A stretch of DNA of 32,313 nucleotides, taken from positions 1 to 32,313 of the forward strand of contig JAAYXJ010000062.1 in the NCBI GenBank assembly GCA_012515985.1, given 5' to 3'. Positions 9,623 to 17,417 of the stretch are shown here, in pieces; positions within the stretch are counted from its first letter, which is position 1, and each line of letters begins with the position of its first letter. Under the pieces are notes generated by a model that ran no database searches, had not been told where the DNA came from, and was given only the letters and a program-made list of their open reading frames with translations. The position numbers and the translations under genes are program-made. The DNA comes from Gammaproteobacteria bacterium (GTDB taxonomy: Bacteria > Pseudomonadota > Gammaproteobacteria > Xanthomonadales > Xanthomonadaceae).

Positions 9623-9628
9623 TAAACT
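9623..9628 (+). promoter_or_regulatory. TAAACT -10-like element before the iminopeptidase gene
   Basis: GATAAACTGC overlaps the prmC stop codon and lies 32 nt before the pip start. It matches the other TAnnnT elements; no good -35 is seen. Confidence 0.35.
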
Positions 9629-9660
9629 GCCCGGTTTGCAGACCGAGCCCGGGAGGGCCC

Positions 9661-10605
9661 ATGCGCACCCTGTATCCGGAGATCGAGCCCTACGACAGCG
9701 GGATGTTGCCGGTGGACGGGCGCCACACCCTCTACTACGAGCAGTGCGGCAACCCGAAGGGCAAGCCGGTGGTGGTTCTGCACGGCGGGCCCGGTGGCGG
9801 CAGCAGCCCCAAGATGCGCCGGTTCCACGACCCGGCCAGGTACCGGATCGTGCTGTTCGACCAGCGTGGGGCCGGCCGCTCGATCCCGCATGCCGATCTC
9901 ACCGACAACACCACGTGGCACCTGGTGGAGGACATCGAGACCCTGCGTGGGCACCTTGGCATCGATCGCTGGCAGGTGTTCGGCGGCTCCTGGGGGTCGA
10001 CCCTCGCCCTTGCCTACGCGCAGACCCATCCGCGCGCGGTCACGGCGCTGCTGCTGCGCGGCATCTTCACCCTGCGCCGTTGGGAGGTGGAATGGTTCTA
10101 CCAGCAGGGTGCCTCGCGGCTGTTCCCGGAAGCCTGGGAGCAGTACGAAGCCGCGATCCCGGAGGACGAGCGCCACGACTTCCTCGCGGCCTACCACCGG
10201 CGCCTGACCAGCGACGACGAAGCGACACGCCTGGCGGCCGCGCGCGCGTGGAGCGTGTGGGAAGCGGCGACCTCGTTCCTGCACGTTGACGAGGACTTCG
10301 TGCGCGGCCACGAGGATCCGCATTTCGCGCTGGCGTTTGCCCGCATCGAGAACCATTACTTCAGCAACCGCGGCTTCTTCGAGGTCGATGGCCAGCTGTT
10401 GCGCGATGTCTACCGGATGATCGACATCCCGGGGGTCATCGTCCACGGCCGCTACGACGTGGTCTGCCCGGTGGCCAACGCCTGGGACCTGCACAAGGCC
10501 TGGCCGAAGTCGGAGCTGGTGATCACCCCGGCCTCCGGCCACTCCGCGTTCGAGCCCGGGAACGTCGACGCGCTGGTGCAGGCCACCGACCGCTACGCGG
10601 TCTAG
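9661..10605 (+). CDS. pip: Proline iminopeptidase (alpha/beta hydrolase, S33)
   Basis: Cytoplasmic peptidase that removes N-terminal proline from peptides. The 314-aa product opens with YPEIEPYDSGMLPVDGRHTLYYEQCG, characteristic of the bacterial Pip family. The oxyanion motif HGGPGGG begins at His41, followed by FDQRGAGRS. The nucleophile elbow GGSWGS has Ser110; Asp266 in GRYDVVCP and His294 in SGHSAFEPG complete the likely triad. The ATG follows GGGAGGGCCC. It ends in a CTAG shared with the stop of the convergent NUDIX gene. Confidence 0.95.
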   Translation: MRTLYPEIEPYDSGMLPVDGRHTLYYEQCGNPKGKPVVVLHGGPGGGSSPKMRRFHDPARYRIVLFDQRGAGRSIPHADLTDNTTWHLVEDIETLRGHLGIDRWQVFGGSWGSTLALAYAQTHPRAVTALLLRGIFTLRRWEVEWFYQQGASRLFPEAWEQYEAAIPEDERHDFLAAYHRRLTSDDEATRLAAARAWSVWEAATSFLHVDEDFVRGHEDPHFALAFARIENHYFSNRGFFEVDGQLLRDVYRMIDIPGVIVHGRYDVVCPVANAWDLHKAWPKSELVITPASGHSAFEPGNVDALVQATDRYAV

Positions 10606-11168
10606 GCCTCGCCACTCCCCGGGGCGGGCGACCCGTCCGGGTCACGGTCGATCATCCACAGGCCCGCCCAGAGCTTGAGGTCCAGTTCGTAGCCCTCGGC
10701 ATGCTTTTGCATCAGCCACGCCGGGACCTGGGCGCGCGGCACGGCGTGGACCACGATGTTTTCCCCGCCCACGCCGCCGCCCGGGCCGACCTTGCGCAGA
10801 TCGCGCGCGCGCACCATCACGATGCGCTCGTTGCTCATGCCGGCCGTCGTCGGGCCCGCCAGCAACACGTCCACGCGGCCCGGCTCCCAGCCGGTCTCCT
10901 CGACCAGTTCGCGGCGCGCGGCGGCCTCGATGGTGTCACGGTCGTCCTCGTCCCCCACCAGCCCGGCCGGCATCTCGATCGCCGCGGCGCCCAGGGCTTC
11001 GCGATGCTGCTCGACGAAGAGGACCTCGCCGGCCGGCGTCACGGCCACCACCAGGACGGCCAGGCCCGCGCTGCTGTGGGTGCGCTCGCACCATTCCCAG
11101 CGTCCGCGCCGCACCAGGCGCAGCCACTTGCCCTCGTACAGCAGCTCGGGTTCGTGGTGCTTGCTCAC
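10602..11168 (-). CDS. NUDIX hydrolase (ADP-ribose pyrophosphatase-like)
   Basis: A 188-aa hydrolase of nucleoside diphosphate linkages, probably ADP-ribose or a related nucleotide. The Nudix box reads G-x5-D-x7-RELVEETGW (from GDEDDRD), so the metal-binding REUxEE part is intact while the first conserved Glu is Asp. The segment VLFVEQHREALGAAAIEMPAGLVGDE, with E-M-P-A-G before the box, is typical of ADP-ribose pyrophosphatases. The GTG start at 11168 is chosen because GGAGGT lies 7 nt upstream and because it forms a GTGA overlap with the stop of the exonuclease gene. Last gene of a three-gene operon. The substrate is inferred. Confidence 0.85.
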   Translation of the reverse strand: MSKHHEPELLYEGKWLRLVRRGRWEWCERTHSSAGLAVLVVAVTPAGEVLFVEQHREALGAAAIEMPAGLVGDEDDRDTIEAAARRELVEETGWEPGRVDVLLAGPTTAGMSNERIVMVRARDLRKVGPGGGVGGENIVVHAVPRAQVPAWLMQKHAEGYELDLKLWAGLWMIDRDPDGSPAPGSGEA

Positions 11169-12100
11169 GCCAACACCTCCGTGCCGGCGGCCGCGAATGG
11201 CAGACCTGAGGCTTCGTGCAGCCGCCGGCGGGTCATCGGCCCGAAGCCCAGCGCCCAGCACAGTTCCGGCAGCGCCCCCGCATCCGCCTGGCCGCGGGCG
11301 AAAGGAGCCTTGGTCCCGGTGAGCGGCGCGTCGCAGGCGACGGTGGCGAGCCTGCGGTACAGCAGCGCCTGTTCCCGGTGCTCGCGCAGGCGGGCGGCGA
11401 TCCCGGTGGCGCCGCGCAGGCGCAGGAACGGCACTTCGTCGACTCGCCCGAGCAGTGCGTCAAGGCTGCCGAAGTGGGCCAGCAGCGCGGCCGCGGTGCG
11501 TGCGCCCACCCCGGGCACGCCGGGGATGTTGTCGCTGGCGTCCCCGCACAGGGCAAGGAAATCAGGGACCTGTTCGGGGTACACGCCGTGGCGCGCATGG
11601 ACGCCATCGGGTCCCCAGCGCAGCCCGCGCGCGAAATCCCACTGCTCGTCGCCCGGACCCAGCAGCTGCGAGAGGTCCTTGTCGGCGGAAACAATCACCC
11701 CGCGATGGCCCACGGCCCGCCCCTGCGCCAGCGCAGTGCCGATGAGGTCGTCGGCCTCGTAGCGAGGGTGGGTGAGCACCGGCAGGCCAAGCACCATGCA
11801 CAGGGTTCGGCAGTAGGCGAACTGCCGCTTGAGCGTATCGGGCGCCGGCGGGCGGTTGGCCTTGTAAGCCGGGAACAGGGCGGTGCGGAAGCAGTTGTCG
11901 TGGGCCTCGTCGAAGGCCACGACCACATGCCGCGGGCGCTCGTCCTCGAGCACATCCAGCAGGAACCGGGCGAAGCCGTGGACGGCGTTGGTCGGCCAGC
12001 CGTCGGCGTCATGGGACTCGTCCGGCATGGAGTGCCATGCGCGGAACACGTACAGGCTGGCGTCCAGCAGGTACAGGGGTGGACGCGCGGCGGGGCTCAC
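11165..12100 (-). CDS. 5'-3' exonuclease / flap endonuclease-like (ExoIX type)
   Basis: A 311-aa stand-alone relative of the N-terminal 5'-3' exonuclease domain of DNA polymerase I. Metal-binding motifs are visible in order: YLLDASLYVFRAWHSMP near the N-terminus, VVVAFDE (about 59-65), the arch-region FRTALFPAYKANRPP, RYEADDLIGTAL, VSADKDLSQLL and the helix-hairpin-helix ALCGDASDNIPGVPGVGARTA. The C-terminus is longer than in E. coli Xni (251 aa). It starts with GTG inside a GTGA overlap with the nitroreductase stop and ends in another GTGA overlap with the NUDIX gene, so the three are probably translationally coupled. It could process flaps or degrade damaged ends; that role is inferred. Confidence 0.87.
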   Translation of the reverse strand: MSPAARPPLYLLDASLYVFRAWHSMPDESHDADGWPTNAVHGFARFLLDVLEDERPRHVVVAFDEAHDNCFRTALFPAYKANRPPAPDTLKRQFAYCRTLCMVLGLPVLTHPRYEADDLIGTALAQGRAVGHRGVIVSADKDLSQLLGPGDEQWDFARGLRWGPDGVHARHGVYPEQVPDFLALCGDASDNIPGVPGVGARTAAALLAHFGSLDALLGRVDEVPFLRLRGATGIAARLREHREQALLYRRLATVACDAPLTGTKAPFARGQADAGALPELCWALGFGPMTRRRLHEASGLPFAAAGTEVLA

Positions 12101-12687
12101 GGCCGCCAGTCGCGGAGCAGGTCGCGCGGATCCGGCCGCTCACGCTCGGGGGCTTCCGCGGTCGGGGTGCCGATGTGGATGAACCCGGCGATCCGCTCGT
12201 GCTCCGACAGGCCCAGGCGCGCAAGGACGTCGTCGTCATACGCCGGCCACCCGGTCAGCCACTGCGCGCCAAAACCTTCCGCCTGGGCGGCGACGAGCAG
12301 CGAAAAACACACGCAGCCGGCACTCAGCAGGCGCTCCTGGGCCGGGATCTTGTGGTCTTCAGGGTCCAGCACCGCGACGACCGCAACCACCAGGGGCGCG
12401 CGCGAGAACCGCTGCCGGTCCTTCTCCAGCACCGCCGGCGGCGTGTCGGGGTCGCGCTTGCGGGCGATCTGCTCAAGCTCCTCGCCCAGCCGATGGCGGG
12501 CTTCACCTTCGATGGTGATGAACCGGAACGGCACCCGCCGGCCATGGTCGGGCACGCGCACGGCGGCCTCGAGCATGCGCAGCAGGGTCGGTCGGTCCGG
12601 GCCGGGGGCCTCGAGCAACCGGGCGGGGGTGGAGCGGCGGGCGGCAAGCGGCGCTGGACCGTTGCCTTCATTTGGGACGGGGCTCAC
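12097..12687 (-). CDS. Nitroreductase-family flavoprotein (YdjA-like)
   Basis: A 196-aa FMN-dependent oxidoreductase. Family features are the N-terminal RRSTPARLLEAPGPDRPTLLRMLEAAVRVPDHGRRVPFRFITIEG block, with the RRS phosphate-binding segment, and the AAQAEGFGAQWLTGWPAYDDDVLARLGLSEHERIAGFIHIGT block, which reads like the YdjA/small nitroreductase group. The GTG start at 12687 is supported by GAGG 8 nt upstream; the track's 87 extra residues overlap the divergent DUF1631 gene. First gene of the operon with the exonuclease and NUDIX genes. The physiological substrate is unknown. Confidence 0.85.
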   Translation of the reverse strand: MSPVPNEGNGPAPLAARRSTPARLLEAPGPDRPTLLRMLEAAVRVPDHGRRVPFRFITIEGEARHRLGEELEQIARKRDPDTPPAVLEKDRQRFSRAPLVVAVVAVLDPEDHKIPAQERLLSAGCVCFSLLVAAQAEGFGAQWLTGWPAYDDDVLARLGLSEHERIAGFIHIGTPTAEAPERERPDPRDLLRDWRP

Positions 12688-12713
12688 AGACGTAACCTCG
12701 TTCAATTCAGGAT

Positions 12714-12742
12714 GGTATACCGTACGGCACGCAACCCGTGCC
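12714..12742. promoter_or_regulatory. Palindromic divergent promoter region (nitroreductase / DUF1631)
   Basis: The 76-bp gap holds GGTATACC (12714-12721), a palindrome that offers a TATACC -10-like hexamer on both strands, and a perfect 6-bp inverted repeat GGCACG-caacc-CGTGCC (12726-12742). The arrangement suits a shared divergent promoter or operator. Confidence 0.35.
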
Positions 12743-12763
12743 TTTCCCCCGATTGTGGCCCGA

Positions 12764-15142
12764 ATGGCGTCCAGAGACGACATCGCAGACATCCCGCGTC
12801 CCCGCGCGGTTCCATCCGGCAGCCGGGATGCGGAACGGATCCTCGAGCGCCTCAAGCGCGAAGCCGTGACCGAGCTCGTCGGCGTGCTCTCCGGCTTCTG
12901 GAGCGCGATCGAGGAGCAGGTGCGGCTCGCGGCGCTGGCCGGCCACAACTTCAGCGCGGCCCAGGAAGACCGCGTGGCCGTGCTCGCACTCAGCCACCGC
13001 GCGCTGGAGCTGGCGACCCGCTACCGCGAGGCGGTGGAGGCGGCGTTCGAATACTGGCGCCAGCCCGCCTCGCAGCCAGAACGGCCCCACGACCTGGAGC
13101 TGATGTCCGAGGGGGAACTGGAAACCCACCTGGCCGGGCAGCAGATCATCGAGCTGCTCGAGCACCAGTTCCTGCACCCGCTGGCGCAGCTGGACGAGCG
13201 GCTGGAGGCCCTGGCCGCCAGCATTGGCATCCAAGGCAACCCGCTCAACCCGCTGCGGCCGGAGGTGGCGGTGTCCGCGTTCGTCGACCTGTTCGACGCG
13301 GACGACCTCACGCCGGGCCTGCGGACGATGGTCTTCCAGCAGTTCGACAAGCGCCTTCCCAAGGTGCTGGGCGAGGTGTATTCCAAGGCCAACGCCACCC
13401 TGGCCGAAGCCGAGTATGGCGGCCAGGGGCAGGCCTATCGTGCGCGGTCCCGGCGCTCCGCCGAGCGGGCGTCACCGCGCACCGGGGAAGAACGCGCGCA
13501 ATGGGTTCCCGACGGCGGCCTGGTCGAGCCGATTGCGCCGGTAGGCGGAGCGGGCGCCGGGGGCGGGGCGACTGCGGGAGGGGAACGCGAGGGCGCCGGC
13601 GGTGGCGGCGGCGGATACGCTGCGGCGGGCGACAACGCAGGGCAGCCGCTGCGCTATCGCGACATCGTGCGCGAACACCTGCGCGCATGGCGCGCCCGCG
13701 GCGGCCTGCACCCGGTCCCGGCGGATGAGGGCCCCAGCGTGGCCGATGAGGCCAGCGCGCTGGCCGATGCCGCGGCCGAAGCCGCCGGCGACGTCCTCGA
13801 GACGCAGGACATGCTCAACGTGGCCTCGATGCTGCAGGGAGCGGACCCGACGCCCTATGCGCGGGTGCTGGCAGGCGAGGACAGGCGGGCCCTGGCCGAC
13901 GTGATCCGGGCGGAGATCCTGGGCGGCGTGGAGCAGCTGGGCTTTGACCCGGAAACCACCCGCTTCGCCGCCGACGAGCAGGACGCCATCGATCTGGTCG
14001 GCATCCTGTTCCAGTCGCTGTACGACGCCAACGACCTGCTGCAGCGCGCAAGTTCGATGTACGGGCGCCTGGTGCTGCCTTACGTCAAAGTGGCGCTCAC
14101 CGACGATTCGATGTTCAACCGCCGCAGCCATCCGGCGCGCCGCCTGCTGGATGCACTGACCGAGGCGTGCGATGGCAACAGCGGGCAGACACCGCAGGAC
14201 CGTGAGACGCTCGAACGGGCCGAGCACGCGGTCGACCGGGTGGTGGAGGAGTACCAGGACGACCAGGCCATCTTCGAACTTGCCGCCAGTGAGCTGCGTG
14301 ACCAGCTCGACCAGCAGCGGAGGCGCACGGAGGTGGCCGAGCGGCGTGTGGCCGAGGCCATCCACGGACGCGAACGGCTGCAGGCCGCGCGGCGCAACGC
14401 CGAGAGCCTGGTGGCCTCGCGGCTGGCCGGCCGGCCCCTGACCCAGCCCATCGCCCAGTTCATCGACGAACACTGGCGCCACTACCTGACCCAGACGTGG
14501 CTGCGCGACGGGCCGGAATCGGAGCGTCATCGCCGTGCGATCGGGCTGGGCGACGCCATGGTCCAGGTGGATGCGGACGCGGCGCAGGTCCGCGGCTCCG
14601 CGGTCGCCGCGCAGCTGCTCGCGCTGCAGGCGCCGCTGGGCGAGTGCTACACCAGCTGCGGGCTGGATGCCGAAGGCGCGCGCGACTCGCTGGCACGGAT
14701 CATCTCCGCGCTGGCGATGCCCGACACCCCGCGCTCCACTTACGAGCCCCGTGCCGACGCGCAGGACGAGGCCGGTGACGACGAAACCGGGGTACCGCTG
14801 CGCCTGGCTGGCGGCCTCGACAGCCTCGAGCACGATCCTGCCGTCGCGGCGCGCATGCGCAGGCTGAAGGTCGGCCAGGGCTTGCGGTTGATTGATCGCC
14901 ACGGCCGCGAGTCGGCCGCGCGGATCGCCTGGATCAGCCCACTGACCTCCCGGTTCCTCATCGTCAACCGCCGCGGGGTGCGCCAGATGGTAGTGTCCCC
15001 CGAGGAGCTGGCGGTCCTGGTGGCCAATGGACGCGCGCAGGTCCGCTCGGTCGAATCGCCGTTCGATGAGGCCATGAAGCAGCTCTGGCAGCGTCTGCAG
15101 CAGGCGCCTTCTCCCACCAGGCGGGCGGCCAATTCGGGCTGA
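12764..15142 (+). CDS. DUF1631 family protein, copy 1
   Basis: A 792-aa, mostly helical, probably cytoplasmic protein of unknown function, recognised as DUF1631 (sometimes mislabelled thymidine phosphorylase). The N-terminal third includes LMSEGELETHLAGQQIIELLEHQ and LRPEVAVSAFVDLF. A Gly-rich linker (about 262-290) follows, then DAIDLVGILFQSLYDANDLL, EHWRHYLTQTWLRDGPES, and a C-terminal beta-rich segment with ARIAWISPLTSRFLIVNRRGV. The start at 12764 avoids overlap with the divergent nitroreductase; no strong Shine-Dalgarno was found, and a GTG at 12755 is an alternative. The next gene is a diverged paralog. A link of the C-terminal barrel-like segment to PilZ-type folds is only a suspicion. 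Confidence 0.8.
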   Translation: MASRDDIADIPRPRAVPSGSRDAERILERLKREAVTELVGVLSGFWSAIEEQVRLAALAGHNFSAAQEDRVAVLALSHRALELATRYREAVEAAFEYWRQPASQPERPHDLELMSEGELETHLAGQQIIELLEHQFLHPLAQLDERLEALAASIGIQGNPLNPLRPEVAVSAFVDLFDADDLTPGLRTMVFQQFDKRLPKVLGEVYSKANATLAEAEYGGQGQAYRARSRRSAERASPRTGEERAQWVPDGGLVEPIAPVGGAGAGGGATAGGEREGAGGGGGGYAAAGDNAGQPLRYRDIVREHLRAWRARGGLHPVPADEGPSVADEASALADAAAEAAGDVLETQDMLNVASMLQGADPTPYARVLAGEDRRALADVIRAEILGGVEQLGFDPETTRFAADEQDAIDLVGILFQSLYDANDLLQRASSMYGRLVLPYVKVALTDDSMFNRRSHPARRLLDALTEACDGNSGQTPQDRETLERAEHAVDRVVEEYQDDQAIFELAASELRDQLDQQRRRTEVAERRVAEAIHGRERLQAARRNAESLVASRLAGRPLTQPIAQFIDEHWRHYLTQTWLRDGPESERHRRAIGLGDAMVQVDADAAQVRGSAVAAQLLALQAPLGECYTSCGLDAEGARDSLARIISALAMPDTPRSTYEPRADAQDEAGDDETGVPLRLAGGLDSLEHDPAVAARMRRLKVGQGLRLIDRHGRESAARIAWISPLTSRFLIVNRRGVRQMVVSPEELAVLVANGRAQVRSVESPFDEAMKQLWQRLQQAPSPTRRAANSG

Positions 15143-15176
15143 CCCCCAATTCATCCCTGGCGCCGGTGCAGTGGCG

Positions 15177-15182
15177 TAAACT
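15177..15182 (+). promoter_or_regulatory. TAAACT -10-like element before the second DUF1631 gene
   Basis: TAAACTGC lies about 64 nt before the start, flanked by GCAGT (15168-15172) and ACTGC (15180-15184), the second arm overlapping the hexamer. Suggests the second DUF1631 gene has its own promoter. Confidence 0.3.
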
Positions 15183-15245
15183 GCGAGGCGTGTCACAGGT
15201 TGGTCGGGCCGGGTGCGCGGCAGCTGGACGCTGCAGGGGGGAAGC

Positions 15246-17387
15246 GTGGTGCAGTCCAGGGTGGGCCAGGAAGAGCGGCGCGGCGGCGATGCCCGGGCGC
15301 AGCTCATGGCGTCGATCGGTCATGGCATGCTCGGTTTCCTGCAGCCGCTGCTGCTGGGCAGCGTCGCCGCAGAACGCGACCGGCTCGCCCGCGCCGGGGA
15401 GGATGCAGCCGCGGCGCAGGCGCAGGTGGTGGAAGACCTCGCCAACCTCAACATCATCATCAACGGCATAACCGCCTACGAACGGCGCTGGCGCAGTCGC
15501 CTTGACCGCATCCTGCAAGCCTGGCCACGACCTCCCGCAGGTCCGCAGGCCAGTTTCAGCCTGGTTTCCGACGATGAGCTGCAGGGCCAGCTGGTGGGAC
15601 AGCCGGTGATCGACGCGCTCGAACGGCGCCACGCCGACATCCTCGACACCCTGGAGAAACGGCTGTGGACCCTGGCCGCGCAGCTGGGTGCGGAACAGGC
15701 TCCGGAGAATCCGTTCTCGCCCAGGCACCTCGTGGACGGGCTGCTGGAAACCCTCACCCCGGCCGACTGCGGCCCGGCGTTGCGGGCGACGCTGCTGCGC
15801 CGCTTCGAGCAACTTGGGGCGGTCCGGCTGGGGGAAGCCTACGACTGGTGCAACCGGCAGCTCGCCGAGGCCGGGATCGGGCTGGCGAGCACCGCCGACT
15901 ATGCAACCCTGGCTGCCACCACCATCGCGGCCCAGCGGCCGGCGCCGCCGCCGGCCAGGCTGCAGGTGTGGGGGCCGGACAACGCGGTGGCGCCGGTGCG
16001 CTCGAGCTGGCGCGGGGTGGAAGAGGGCACGCGCGCTGCAGGCGCGGTGCGCGGCGCCATGCTGCGGCACGCTGCCCGCGCGCGGCGAGCCCGGTCCGGT
16101 CCGCGCCCGGCCGGCGCGCGTGAGCTCCGGGATGAGGAATTCCTGGCGGCCGTGTCGCTCCTCCAGGTGGATCCCGCGCCGCTGCCTGGCGCCGGTGCCG
16201 GCTCCGCCGCCGCCGCCGCCCGCCAGGCGCTGCTTGGAGCCGCCGCGAGCCTGGGGATCGACAGCGCCTCCGCGACGCCATCGGCGGAACAGGAAGACGC
16301 GATCGACGTCGTCGGCGGACTGTTCGATGCGCTGGTGGCAGGTCATCTCCTGCAGCCTGGCGCGCGGGATTCGCTCGCCGCGTTGCTGCTTCCGTACCTT
16401 CGCCTGGCGTTGCTGGAGCCGCGCATGTTCGAGCCGGCCCAGCCGCCGGCGATGCAGCTCCTGGCGCGCCTGGTCCAGCTTTGGGACGGCAACGGCCGGG
16501 CCAGCGAACACGAAACGCGGCTGCATGAACTGGCCGATGCGACCGCGCGCGAAATCGTCGCCGATTTCCACGGCGATGCCGGTGCGTTCGCAAACGCCCT
16601 GGTGCGGCTTGAAGACGCATTGGCCCCGCTGTCCCGACGCGCCGATCTTGCGGCGCGCCGGGCATGGCAGGCGATCGAGGGCGGGGAACGGCTGGACGCT
16701 GCACGCGCGGCCGCCGCCCGGGAACTGGCCGTGCGGCTGGAAGGGCGCGAGCTGCTGCCGGCGGTGACCGCCTTCCTCACCGGCCATTGGCAACAGTCGC
16801 TGGTGCAGGCGTGGCTGCGCGCCGGGCCCGGATCGCCGCGCTTCGCGGAGGCCGCCGCGCTCGGCGACGCCGTGGTGCGCCTGGACGCCGCCGCGCGCGC
16901 AGGGGCGGGTGGGACGGTCGCGTCGACACTGATCGGCCTGCAGCCCCGGTTGCAGGCGTGCTGCCAGGCGAATGGGGTGGACGGGACGGCTGCGGACGCG
17001 GAGATCGCTCGGCTCGTGGCCGATCTGGCCCAGCCCGATGCCCCGCGCCATCCGTATGTGCCCGCCGGGACGCCCGGTGCGCCCGCTGTGAATGGCGGCG
17101 GCGCCGGCGGAATCGCAGGGGAACTGGAACCCGGGCGCCGGCTGGTCCAGAACCCGTCCGGCGGGCCTCCCCGGGCACTCACGCTGGCCTGGCGCAGTCC
17201 GCTCACCGGTGCCCTGCTGCTGGTCAACGCCCAGGGTTCCCGCGAACTCCTGCTGCGTCCCCCGGAACTGGCGGCCATGCTCGCCGATGGACGGCTCGTG
17301 CTGCGCCCGCCCGGGGACCCGGTCGAGGCGGCGCTGCAGGGCCTGGAGCGCGCCTGGGCTGCGCCCGGTCCCGGTGGATCAGGCTAG
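15246..17387 (+). CDS. DUF1631 family protein, copy 2 (diverged paralog)
   Basis: About 713 aa, function unknown. Collinear similarity to copy 1 is visible by eye: LQGQLVGQPVIDALERR against LETHLAGQQIIELLEHQ; DAIDVVGGLFDALVAG against DAIDLVGILFQSLYDA; GHWQQSLVQAWLRAGPGS against EHWRHYLTQTWLRDGPES; LAWRSPLTGALLLVNAQG against IAWISPLTSRFLIVNRRG. It is richer in Ala and Arg and lacks the long Gly linker. The GTG at 15246 is preferred because AGGGGGGAAGC precedes it; GTG 15213 and ATG 15306 are in frame and possible. The stop TAG overlaps a TAGGAT element before pntAA. Same strand as copy 1 with about 100 bp between. Confidence 0.75.
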   Translation: MVQSRVGQEERRGGDARAQLMASIGHGMLGFLQPLLLGSVAAERDRLARAGEDAAAAQAQVVEDLANLNIIINGITAYERRWRSRLDRILQAWPRPPAGPQASFSLVSDDELQGQLVGQPVIDALERRHADILDTLEKRLWTLAAQLGAEQAPENPFSPRHLVDGLLETLTPADCGPALRATLLRRFEQLGAVRLGEAYDWCNRQLAEAGIGLASTADYATLAATTIAAQRPAPPPARLQVWGPDNAVAPVRSSWRGVEEGTRAAGAVRGAMLRHAARARRARSGPRPAGARELRDEEFLAAVSLLQVDPAPLPGAGAGSAAAAARQALLGAAASLGIDSASATPSAEQEDAIDVVGGLFDALVAGHLLQPGARDSLAALLLPYLRLALLEPRMFEPAQPPAMQLLARLVQLWDGNGRASEHETRLHELADATAREIVADFHGDAGAFANALVRLEDALAPLSRRADLAARRAWQAIEGGERLDAARAAAARELAVRLEGRELLPAVTAFLTGHWQQSLVQAWLRAGPGSPRFAEAAALGDAVVRLDAAARAGAGGTVASTLIGLQPRLQACCQANGVDGTAADAEIARLVADLAQPDAPRHPYVPAGTPGAPAVNGGGAGGIAGELEPGRRLVQNPSGGPPRALTLAWRSPLTGALLLVNAQGSRELLLRPPELAAMLADGRLVLRPPGDPVEAALQGLERAWAAPGPGGSG

Positions 17388-17390
17388 GAT
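17385..17390 (+). promoter_or_regulatory. TAGGAT -10-like element before pntAA
   Basis: GCTAGGATGGCG overlaps the stop of the second DUF1631 gene, 27 nt before the pntAA ATG. It matches the TAnnnT pattern seen at other starts. Confidence 0.3.
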
Positions 17391-17417
17391 GGCGGGCACG
17401 GGACTTCGGAGAGCGGG

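Noticed and set aside
13472-17051. Long minus-strand ORFs of 611 and 695 aa across the DUF1631 genes
   Set aside because: Antisense frames; the plus-strand products are paralogous to each other, which shows the coding strand.
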